The notes below the pieces were generated by a model, which saw only the letters and a list, made by a program, of their open reading frames with translations, was not told where the DNA came from and did no database searches. Shown here piece by piece: positions 1 to 4,648 of a stretch of DNA of 5,566 nucleotides (positions within the stretch are counted from its first letter, which is position 1; every line of letters begins with the position of its first letter). The position numbers and the translations under genes are program-made. The stretch lies in the NCBI GenBank assembly GCA_946008205.1, contig CAMGAZ010000109.1, positions 1 to 5,566 on the forward strand. Direction: 5' to 3'. This stretch comes from an uncultured Clostridium sp. (lineage in GTDB: Bacteria > Bacillota > Clostridia > TANB77 > CAG-508).

Positions 1-8
1 GTATTATC

Positions 9-32
9 AGGAGTGAGCTTACGCTCACTCCT
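9..32 (-). terminator. Strong hairpin after the ssDNA-binding protein gene (terminator or regulatory stem-loop)
   Basis: On the minus strand, eight bases after the stop codon of the ssDNA-binding protein gene, AGGAGTGAGC and GCTCACTCCT form a perfect 10-bp stem around a GTAA loop, which is a GNRA-type tetraloop. The bases after it (GATAATAC, to the window edge) are not a T tract, so intrinsic termination is not shown. The 5' arm contains AAGGAGTGAG, which resembles a ribosome binding site. The hairpin could instead hide the ribosome binding site of the next gene or protect the 3' end of the mRNA. The hairpin is certain; its role is inference. Confidence 0.5.
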
Positions 33-40
33 TATTTACC

Positions 41-1114
41 TTACCATGGAGCTTCATCATCTAGACTATCGTCGTCATCGCTGCCCCAGTCATCTGCATC
101 ATCACTAACTGCCGCACTCGGCTTCTCACCAAAGTTTTCCTTGGCAGTTTTCGCCGCCTTAATCTTGCGCAGCGCCTGTGCAATTGCATCCTCAGAATAA
201 GTCTCCGTATCAAAAGTGCTTCCGTCTACCTTATACACAACATACTCTCTAATTGTGGGCCCAACAACTCTTTCAAACGGAGAAGTTTCAGTAGAGCCCC
301 AAGGATCTTCCTCTACAACCGTCTCGATATTATTCTTGATAACTACTCTGCCATATGTCTTAATTGCATTACCCGGACGCATCTTCTTCTTAATTGCATT
401 CGCAACCTTTACGTGTTCTGCATCAATGATAAAAGACACAGGTTCAACGGTGTTGTACCCAATAGAATATCCACTTAGGACAAATCTTCCAGTTGCCTTC
501 CCATTCTCATCTTCTTCTTTATCAATAGACGAGAAAACAATCACATTTTCAAATTCTGCCATCGTATTGCAATTTGAATCGTCAAGATCATTCGGCTCAT
601 TTGTATTAGAAATCTGATTCGGAACAATATCTACCTTTCTACGAGTCTGTCCGTTCTTATCAGTATAAGAAGAAAACTCAAGACTGCCTCTAATTAGAAC
701 ACTATCTCCGTCATGAATGTTTTCGTGTATCCACTCAACAGCATCATACTCTGTAAAGCTCTTATTGATATTCTTTCCGTTTTCATCCTTGCTAGTGCTA
801 ATATTAACACCAATTAGACGATATCCCTCTCCCGGAGACTTATGTCTGTTCTTCCACGCCACCTTTTGAGTGTCTCCCTTGGCCTTACCTTCGCCCTTCT
901 TATAGTAAAACACTTCAGGACGAGGGAATCCATTCAGTTTTACATATACTGTTTCATTTTCCGCGATTTTTACGCCCATTTCAATTGCATTCCATGCGCC
1001 ACCATTCTTACCGGTGCCGCTCTTATAAAATCTATTGCTCTTAGTACCAGTGATTACGCCGCGAAGCTGTACAGTGCTCGTAGTCTGCTTAAGTTCATGT
1101 AGTCTCTCTGCCAT
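41..1114 (-). CDS. Phage-type single-stranded DNA-binding protein, two OB-like domains with acidic tail
   Basis: This 357-aa protein probably coats single-stranded DNA during replication or recombination in the cytoplasm. About residues 14-170 read as a beta-rich OB-like region with long polar insertions (basic loop near 72-92, GDSVLIRG near 136-143). A second beta-rich block follows at about 186-300 (GNAIKTYGRVVIKN near 248-261). Then come a lysine/alanine-rich helix (about 307-326) and a very acidic tail ending DDEAPW. Acidic tails ending in an aromatic residue recruit partner proteins in bacterial SSB (ending PF) and T7 gp2.5 (ending F). The family call is inferred from this architecture; no single signature motif proves it. 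The ATG at 1114 is chosen because AAGGAG at 1130-1125 precedes it by 10 bases; an in-frame TTG at 1138 would overlap the previous stop and lacks that spacing. It looks somewhat richer in G and C than its neighbours. Confidence 0.8.
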   Translation of the reverse strand: MAERLHELKQTTSTVQLRGVITGTKSNRFYKSGTGKNGGAWNAIEMGVKIAENETVYVKLNGFPRPEVFYYKKGEGKAKGDTQKVAWKNRHKSPGEGYRLIGVNISTSKDENGKNINKSFTEYDAVEWIHENIHDGDSVLIRGSLEFSSYTDKNGQTRRKVDIVPNQISNTNEPNDLDDSNCNTMAEFENVIVFSSIDKEEDENGKATGRFVLSGYSIGYNTVEPVSFIIDAEHVKVANAIKKKMRPGNAIKTYGRVVIKNNIETVVEEDPWGSTETSPFERVVGPTIREYVVYKVDGSTFDTETYSEDAIAQALRKIKAAKTAKENFGEKPSAAVSDDADDWGSDDDDSLDDEAPW

Positions 1115-1134
1115 AATTATGTCTCTCCTTTTCG

Positions 1135-1512
1135 TCAATTCAAATATCCATTATTTGTGCCATCAGCAAAAAATCCATTGGTTCCTTTTCTTTCACAAAT
1201 CTCACAACATCCATCACACTCTTCGTCAACTAGAATGTCGGAGAATCCATCATAAAAAATCTCATTAAGAGAATTGAGCAATTCTTCCATATTTTCGCTC
1301 TCAAAAATTGCATCCATAATATTAAAACGAATCTGTTCATACCTTGTCTTACTATACCAGAAATCCCACTTCCAGTCATCAATGCAGCAGCAAGTAACTG
1401 TAAACGTAGGTGAATCAATATTTATAATCATTTCAATACAATGTACTTCGTTATTTTTACCGACAGGATGAAAATAAAATTGTTCTACATTTGCACTACC
1501 ATTAAATACCAT
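1135..1512 (-). CDS. Phage protein of unknown function, 125 aa, Cys-rich C-terminus
   Basis: Not recognised as a named family. The start at 1512 has a good ribosome binding site (AAGGAGA at 1527-1521, followed by AAAAATT-type spacing). The N-terminal half is beta-rich with a run of three cysteines (41-43) and aromatic residues DDWKWDFWYSK (45-55). Residues 58-90 look helical (RYEQIRFNIMDAIF, MEELLNSLNEIF). The C-terminus carries C99, C102, C103 and C106 in the order CDGCCEIC, which could bind a metal. It lies between the zinc-ribbon gene and the ssDNA-binding protein gene and ends 20 bases before the latter's ATG, so it is likely co-transcribed with it. After the TGA stop the same frame meets TAA five codons later, two bases before the next ATG. 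Function unknown. Confidence 0.75.
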   Translation of the reverse strand: MVFNGSANVEQFYFHPVGKNNEVHCIEMIINIDSPTFTVTCCCIDDWKWDFWYSKTRYEQIRFNIMDAIFESENMEELLNSLNEIFYDGFSDILVDEECDGCCEICERKGTNGFFADGTNNGYLN

Positions 1513-1533
1513 AATTTTTATCTCCTTTTTATG

Positions 1534-1554
1534 TCATTCATTTCGTATTGTCAA
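1534..1554 (-). repeat. 21-bp repeat, copy 1 (exact match to 3971-3991)
   Basis: On the minus strand this reads TTGACAATACGAAATGAATG plus one A, identical to the copy at 3971-3991 and in the same orientation. It starts at the stop codon of the zinc-ribbon gene and ends 22 bases before the ATG of the 125-aa gene. It contains a perfect -35 hexamer at 1554-1549, but at 17-bp spacing the -10 would be only TAAAAA (1531-1526). Transcription would then begin inside or past the ribosome binding site at 1527-1521. A role as operator or recombination site is therefore as likely as promoter activity. Confidence 0.8.
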
Positions 1555-1763
1555 TAATACCTCGGATCAATATTTTCGTTCATGTAAACGTACACATCAT
1601 CTTCATTATCACCCAAATTTAACCCTGTCACGATCCCGCAGTTCGGGCAATTTGCCTTTACATACATCTCCTCAAACGGAATATTACGTTGGACCGTATA
1701 TATAATCCCACATATTTGACATTGAATGTGGCAACATTTTTTCTTTTTTAAATCCATACTCAT
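1551..1763 (-). CDS. Small zinc-ribbon protein, 70 aa
   Basis: Two CxxC knuckles, C15-x2-C18 (CQIC) and C39-x2-C42 (CPNC), each followed by glycine and separated by 20 residues, are a typical zinc-ribbon arrangement. The C-terminal part is acidic (GDNEDD at 51-56) and ends in DPRYY. Such small ribbons are common in Firmicute phages, usually with unknown partners; nucleic-acid or protein binding is inference. It is the first gene after the consensus promoter at 1863-1835. The start is ambiguous: AGGAGG (1782-1777) lies 13 bases from this ATG but only 6 from an out-of-frame ATG at 1770, which would give a 28-aa peptide. The next in-frame ATG is at 1757. The stop TGA overlaps the 21-bp repeat. 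Confidence 0.8.
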   Translation of the reverse strand: MSMDLKKKKCCHIQCQICGIIYTVQRNIPFEEMYVKANCPNCGIVTGLNLGDNEDDVYVYMNENIDPRYY

Positions 1764-1799
1764 TACTCATTTTTGGCCTCCTCTCTTTTTGTCTCAATA

Positions 1800-1816
1800 C
1801 CATTCATTTTGTATTG
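1800..1816 (-). repeat. Divergent copy of the repeat core in the zinc-ribbon gene leader
   Basis: The minus strand reads CAATACAAAATGAATGG, matching 15 of 17 positions of the core of the 21-bp repeats at 1534-1554 and 3971-3991 (CAATACGAAATGAATGA). Here it is not part of a -35/-10 pair. It lies roughly 10 to 30 bases downstream of the expected transcription start of the promoter at 1863-1835, in the position of a classic downstream operator. Together with the following GTATTG (1800-1795) it also forms CAATAC-N10-GTATTG, a 6-bp inverted repeat. Confidence 0.6.
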
Positions 1817-1834
1817 CCTTCCTCTTCGTTAAGC

Positions 1835-1863
1835 ATTATAACATAAAAAAAGAGACTTGTCAA
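1835..1863 (-). promoter_or_regulatory. Consensus sigma-A promoter for the zinc-ribbon/ssDNA-binding gene group
   Basis: The -35 TTGACA is at 1863-1858 and the -10 TATAAT at 1840-1835, separated by exactly 17 bases, so both hexamers and the spacing are perfect consensus. The expected transcription start is near 1828, giving a leader of about 60 bases before the zinc-ribbon start. The -35 box lies inside the terminator stem at 1871-1849, and the terminator's T run forms part of the promoter spacer. A copy of the repeat core sits just downstream, which suggests repression or activation at this point. Confidence 0.9.
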
Positions 1864-1871
1864 GTCTCTTT
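1845..1871 (-). terminator. Intrinsic terminator downstream of the recombinase operon
   Basis: The minus strand has the perfect inverted repeat AAAGAGACTTG / CAAGTCTCTTT (11-bp arms at 1871-1861 and 1859-1849, one central base), which can fold as a 10-bp stem with a 3-base loop. Its 3' arm runs directly into more T residues, giving seven in a row, the form of a Rho-independent terminator. It would end transcription of the operon whose last certain gene is the recombinase, about 190 bases upstream. The stem is not especially GC-rich, so its efficiency is uncertain. It could also act as a symmetric protein-binding site over the -35 box. Confidence 0.7.
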
Positions 1872-1899
1872 CTCACTTTTTAAAAAATGTTTTTCATTG

Positions 1900-2052
1900 T
1901 CAGCCCCGGCATACCAACATGATCTCTACAGTTTCTAACTTTTCTATAAACCCTTCTTTTATTTCAGATTGATATATTTGTATTGCCACCCTTCGTGGAT
2001 TATTATATATATGAGCACATGTTTGTAAAGCGGTAAATCATGGAATATTCAT
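1900..2052 (-). pseudogene. Doubtful 50-codon frame after the recombinase, interrupted by TGA at codon 5
   Basis: An ATG at 2052, five bases after the recombinase stop, opens the frame ATG AAT ATT CCA TGA. The same frame then runs a further 45 sense codons to a TGA at 1902-1900. The downstream part reads like protein (for example SEIKEGFIEKLETVEIMLVC), and a TGG at codon 5 would give MNIPWFTAL. The initiating ATG has only a weak upstream GGATGG and no clear ribosome binding site. It may be a decayed small gene, a remnant, or chance; no family is recognised. The rest of the 294-base interval 1764-2057 holds the terminator, promoter and repeat core. Confidence 0.25.
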
Positions 2053-2057
2053 ATAAT

Positions 2058-3044
2058 TTAAATCATTCCATCCAAAATATTCGCAGCATGTTTCTGTTTT
2101 TCATTTGACAACTCTGCGTATCTTTGAGTTGTCGATACCTGTTTATGGTTCAATTGCTTTGCGCACAAATAAATATCTCCAGTCGCTTCATACAAATTTG
2201 TTGCACAAGAATGCCTCATAACATGCGGAGTAACATGCTTATCTATTACACCGTCTGAATATTGTTTAAGAATTACTGCAACCATATCGGCGCTGATACG
2301 CCTGTTAAAAGAAGAAATAAACAGTGCATTAGAATTACATTTTGGAAAATACTTTTTTCTGTCTCCAAGCCACGCCACGAGTTGCGTTTTTAAATTATCA
2401 CCAAACATGACATAGTTATCATAGTCTCCTTTTTCAGTAATCCTAATTTGATTATGTTTAAAATCAATATCGTCAATATCAATTCCAATAAGTGCGGATG
2501 CGCGAAGCCCAGTGCTAAAACCAAGCTTCATAATACACAAGTCTCTATTTTTAAATTTAATCGGTGCAGTTTTTTCAACATTACTAAGCACTTTAGATAT
2601 CTCATCCGGGGTCAAATATGTTACCTTTGGATTATCTTTCATTTTTGGACGCTGCGTATTTGCAACAGGATTGCTTTGAATATAATCTGGAACTAGGAAT
2701 TGAAAAAATGTATTAAGTGCAGACCATTGTACACTTCTAATACTATCAGATGCTCTTTCAACCTTTCCATTAACATGTTTAGTACGCAATGAAGTAATAT
2801 ATTTATTGATATGAAGCGGTTTTACGCGCTCATAAAATTTTTCTGAATTAAATTGACTTTTGTTTTCTAGCTTCATAAAATTTATAAATGAAAGAACATA
2901 ATTAATATAAGCATATGCTGTATCATAAGTTTTACCAGAACCAATAAGACTATAATAAAATTCACTTACAATGTACGGAGCATTATCCAATCTATTTTTA
3001 ATTTTTCTTTCAAGATTAAACTCCTTTTCCTGTCTACCACTCAA
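2058..3044 (-). CDS. Tyrosine recombinase / phage integrase
   Basis: A 328-aa site-specific recombinase that cuts and rejoins DNA through a covalent 3'-phosphotyrosine. The N-terminal SAM-like core-binding domain covers about residues 20-125. The catalytic domain starts near YLTPDEI (143-149) and contains the full active-site set: R181 in TGLRASA, K205 in ITEKGD, H274 and R277 in TPHVMRHSCA, H300 in LNHKQVSTTQRYA, and nucleophile Y309. Size and architecture match XerC/D-like and phage integrases. The start is placed at TTG 3044 because AAGGAGG (3060-3054) lies nine bases upstream. The frame extends back to 3140, but that part lies within the membrane-protein gene and lacks such a site. It overlaps that gene by 11 bp, so translation is probably coupled. 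Nearby direct repeats could be its substrates (inference). Confidence 0.93.
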   Translation of the reverse strand: MSGRQEKEFNLERKIKNRLDNAPYIVSEFYYSLIGSGKTYDTAYAYINYVLSFINFMKLENKSQFNSEKFYERVKPLHINKYITSLRTKHVNGKVERASDSIRSVQWSALNTFFQFLVPDYIQSNPVANTQRPKMKDNPKVTYLTPDEISKVLSNVEKTAPIKFKNRDLCIMKLGFSTGLRASALIGIDIDDIDFKHNQIRITEKGDYDNYVMFGDNLKTQLVAWLGDRKKYFPKCNSNALFISSFNRRISADMVAVILKQYSDGVIDKHVTPHVMRHSCATNLYEATGDIYLCAKQLNHKQVSTTQRYAELSNEKQKHAANILDGMI

Positions 3045-3465
3045 TGTAAGTCCCCTCCTTTTTGATTTTCTTTTTTCTCCAACTAAAAAATACAACAGAC
3101 CAAAGAATCCAAAGCCCAATTGCATCTTTAAAAACAACACTTATTATCATTAGAAAGATGTACCACATCCAGCCTAAAAACAGCCCGTCTATTTGAGTGT
3201 CTTTCATTTTCTTTTCAACAGGAAAGTGAACTGAAGTATCAATTTTGTTTGTAATTGATACTAGATTTTTATTTAAAACGCTCTCACATATTGGAATTAG
3301 AGAACGAACCTGCTGACTATTTACCGACTTACACAAAAGTGCTTTATAATCTACATTATAGCCAACAAAAGTATATTCACATAACCTCTTTGAAACTTTC
3401 ATAATAAAAATTGTACCTGTATAATACTTCTTTCCCTTATACTCAAAGTAGTTTCTTAGATTCAT
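3034..3465 (-). CDS. Membrane protein with two C-terminal transmembrane segments, 143 aa
   Basis: Residues 1-90 form a soluble, beta-rich region (MNLRNYFEYKGKKYYTGTIF; YTFVGYNVDYKALLCKSVN). Two hydrophobic segments follow, about 94-112 (GLFLGWMWYIFLMIISVVF) and 115-129 (AIGLWILWSVVFFSW), joined by only KD, then a basic tail RKKKIKK. Such a hairpin with positive flanks suggests both ends on the cytoplasmic side. No signal peptide is seen. The ATG at 3465 is preferred over an upstream GTG at 3483: GGAGG precedes it by seven bases, and it overlaps the stop of the 72-aa gene as ATGA. Its end overlaps the recombinase start. No named family is recognised; a holin is possible from topology alone but the long soluble domain argues against it. 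Confidence 0.8.
   Translation of the reverse strand: MNLRNYFEYKGKKYYTGTIFIMKVSKRLCEYTFVGYNVDYKALLCKSVNSQQVRSLIPICESVLNKNLVSITNKIDTSVHFPVEKKMKDTQIDGLFLGWMWYIFLMIISVVFKDAIGLWILWSVVFFSWRKKKIKKEGTYIEW
3054..3060 (-). promoter_or_regulatory. Ribosome binding site that sets the TTG start of the recombinase
   Basis: AAGGAGG, complementary to the 16S rRNA 3' end, stands nine bases before TTG 3044 and lies inside the coding sequence of the membrane-protein gene. No ATG or GTG is available in frame at this distance. Ribosomes finishing the membrane protein at 3036-3034 would pass directly over it, which favours coupled translation with a deliberately weak start codon. Confidence 0.8.
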
Positions 3466-3680
3466 ATAATTTCCTCCAAACACGCAATCGCTTCTTCAAG
3501 CGCGTCAATCGCAGATTCCAAACTACCCTGTGCATCTTCTGATTCCGTTCCACGCCAAGAGCCTTGAAGGTTTTCAGGCATATTGTCAAACGCCACCTGT
3601 TCTTCACTTAGAATGCTATGCACCAAATTCTCAATATCCTTAATAATTTTCTGGATTTCTTTTCTTCTTGCTTTATTCAT
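3462..3680 (-). CDS. Small helical phage protein of unknown function, 72 aa
   Basis: Residues 1-25 (MNKARRKEIQKIIKDIENLV) and 48-72 (AQGSLESAIDALEEAIACLEEII) form two amphipathic helices, the second very acidic. They are joined by a polar loop holding DNMPENLQGSWRG (about 32-44). Resemblance to small clostridial phage proteins with an NMPENLQGS-like loop is from memory and unverified; no function is claimed. Start 3680 is chosen because GGAGG (3694-3690) lies nine bases upstream; an in-frame GTG at 3686 would be only three bases from it. The stop TGA overlaps the next gene's ATG as ATGA, the usual sign of translational coupling with the membrane protein. Confidence 0.78.
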   Translation of the reverse strand: MNKARRKEIQKIIKDIENLVHSILSEEQVAFDNMPENLQGSWRGTESEDAQGSLESAIDALEEAIACLEEII

Positions 3681-3682
3681 TA

Positions 3683-3928
3683 TCACATACCTCCGTTCAA
3701 CGACATGATATAATTATTGAGCATTTTCTTTTTAAGTTTCTTATTTTGTTTGGCTCTTTCTCTCTGCCGCCAATATTGATGTTCCGTATTTTTTACGAGA
3801 TGGCGGCACTCCTTCTGGAGACATTCCTTTACTTTCATCTGCCGCACGGTCATTGACGCGTGATGATGCTTGCAGTACGCACAGCAGTTATTAGATTCAC
3901 AGTTGAACAAACATTCCATAGTATACAT
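3683..3928 (-). CDS. Cys/His-rich small protein, 81 aa, probable metal binder
   Basis: The N-terminal half holds C6, C10, C15, C16 and C19, a run of three histidines (21-23), C36, C41 and H43, a density typical of zinc-binding small proteins. The rest is strongly basic (QYWRQRERAKQNKKLKKKM, about 51-69) and could contact nucleic acid. It is the first gene after the promoter at 3991-3963, with a leader of about 28 bases. No proper ribosome binding site stands before ATG 3928 (only AAAAGATG), and an in-frame ATG at 3919 is an alternative. The last codons overlap the ribosome binding site of the 72-aa gene, so the two are coupled. Function unknown; DNA or RNA binding is inference. Confidence 0.72.
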   Translation of the reverse strand: MYTMECLFNCESNNCCAYCKHHHASMTVRQMKVKECLQKECRHLVKNTEHQYWRQRERAKQNKKLKKKMLNNYIMSLNGGM

Positions 3929-3962
3929 CTTTTCATTAACGATTTACTATTGAATTACGTAT

Positions 3963-3991
3963 ATTGTAACTCATTCATTTCGTATTGTCAA
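3963..3991 (-). promoter_or_regulatory. Sigma-A-type promoter for the recombinase operon
   Basis: TTGACA at 3991-3986 and TACAAT at 3968-3963 are separated by 17 bases, giving 11 of 12 consensus matches. Transcription should start near 3956 and read the 81-aa, 72-aa, membrane-protein and recombinase genes. The spacer is made up almost entirely of the repeat element, and the -35 box lies in the right arm of an inverted repeat (4001-3984). A regulator bound at either could block polymerase. Confidence 0.85.
3971..3991 (-). repeat. 21-bp repeat, copy 2 (exact match to 1534-1554)
   Basis: Identical over 21 bases to the copy at 1534-1554 and in the same orientation, 2437 bases away. It covers the -35 box and nearly all of the spacer of the recombinase-operon promoter. 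The two exact copies bracket the recombinase operon and the zinc-ribbon gene. The sequence does not say whether they are shared operators or attachment-like recombination sites. Confidence 0.85.
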
Positions 3992-4001
3992 GACTGACAA
4001 T
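3984..4001 (-). promoter_or_regulatory. Inverted repeat over the -35 box (possible operator)
   Basis: The minus strand has ATTGTCA-GTCT-TGACAAT, a perfect 7-bp inverted repeat with a 4-base spacer whose right arm contains the -35 TTGACA. No T run follows, so a terminator for the 178-aa gene is unlikely. The other strong promoter in the window also has its -35 inside a palindrome (1871-1849). A repressor site is the simplest reading, but no repressor gene is in view. Confidence 0.4.
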
Positions 4002-4019
4002 TTTAAATATTTAGAATAT

Positions 4020-4556
4020 TTAAGTCAATTTCATTCTCTTTTCAAATGCTCTCTTGTACGGTTCGAATGCCGTGGATTCATTGTAATTCATTTGCCTTAG
4101 AATCTCTTGGCGATCTTCTTCTGTAAGAATACGGATTACTTTGATTGCATCAGAAATAGCCCAAGTGGATCGGTTTCCTTCGTTGAACAGATACCATCCG
4201 TTGGTTGGAAGCTTATCCGTGAAACATTTCTTATGTAATTTAGATACCTCATCTCTGTAATCTACAGTTGTATTATACAGAACTTCACACCAAACACGCT
4301 TTCCATTCTTAAACCTGCTTTTATATGGCCCAAGATTGCTCCCGTCATAACCGCGAAGGTGTGGTGCATCCGGCACCGTCATGGAACAGTGCCAACCTGG
4401 ACGGCTAGCATATCCTTTGGTGGGATTATTTTCTGCAGGAATCCATTCGTTCATGGGAGTTTCTTTTCCTTTAGAAATGAAGAGAGGGAAGAGCTTCCCG
4501 TCTTCCCTCATCTCAAATAGTTTATATCCAATCTTATAACTTTTAGGTGTGTTCAT
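4020..4556 (-). CDS. Conserved-looking phage protein of unknown function, 178 aa
   Basis: The largest gene of the right-hand cluster. It reads YKIGYKLFEMREDGKLFPLFI at the N-terminus (about 7-27), then RPGWHC (52-57), APHLRG (64-69), KRVWCEVLY (86-94), NGWYLF (119-124) and AIKVIRILTEEDRQEI (137-152). Conserved-looking Trp, His and Arg residues spread over a mixed alpha/beta chain suggest a folded enzyme-like or binding domain. I have an unverified memory of similar RPGWH/VW-containing phage proteins and cannot give a function. The start at 4556 has AAGGAGA at 4570-4564 with normal spacing. It starts two bases after the TAA that ends the extended frame of the preceding gene. It is soluble, with no signal peptide or membrane segment. 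Confidence 0.82.
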   Translation of the reverse strand: MNTPKSYKIGYKLFEMREDGKLFPLFISKGKETPMNEWIPAENNPTKGYASRPGWHCSMTVPDAPHLRGYDGSNLGPYKSRFKNGKRVWCEVLYNTTVDYRDEVSKLHKKCFTDKLPTNGWYLFNEGNRSTWAISDAIKVIRILTEEDRQEILRQMNYNESTAFEPYKRAFEKRMKLT

Positions 4557-4558
4557 AA

Positions 4559-4648
4559 TTAAATCTCCTTTCTAGAATAATTATCAGTATACATTCTTGC
4601 ACATCCTTGACACTTTTCATGCGATGGCATAGCCCATTCATACTTACA
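4559..4648 (-). pseudogene. Downstream part of the TGA-interrupted zinc-motif gene (29 codons plus TAA)
   Basis: Directly after the TGA at 4651-4649 the same frame continues with CKYEWAMPSHEKCQGC and MYTDNYSRKEI to a TAA at 4561-4559. Joined to the preceding frame this gives C77-x2-C80 ... C92-x2-C95, a complete zinc-knuckle pair split by the stop. The last codons (AAG GAG) double as the ribosome binding site of the 178-aa gene, and the TAA stands two bases before its ATG, the same packing seen between other genes here. It has no ribosome binding site or good start of its own; the only internal ATG candidates (4630, 4594) would give 23 or fewer residues. Confidence 0.6.

Noticed and set aside
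1230..1418. Minus-strand 62-aa frame inside the 125-aa gene
   Set aside because: It is a shifted-frame shadow of the 125-aa gene, without its own ribosome binding site.
216..1938. Plus-strand open frames, for example 216-617, 842-1102, 1035-1268 and 1726-1938
   Set aside because: They lie opposite well-supported minus-strand genes, or across the promoter/terminator region, have no ribosome binding sites and give low-complexity products.
3045..3140. N-terminal extension of the recombinase back to 3140
   Set aside because: This stretch is the coding region of the membrane protein in another frame and would add an odd hydrophobic N-terminus. The TTG at 3044 has the proper ribosome binding site.
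3034..3465. Calling the 143-aa membrane protein a holin
   Set aside because: Two membrane segments fit, but it has a 90-residue soluble N-terminal domain and sits in a recombinase operon with no endolysin nearby.
1534..3991. CRISPR array
   Set aside because: There are only three unevenly spaced copies of a short element, each near a gene start, with no regular spacer length and no cas genes.
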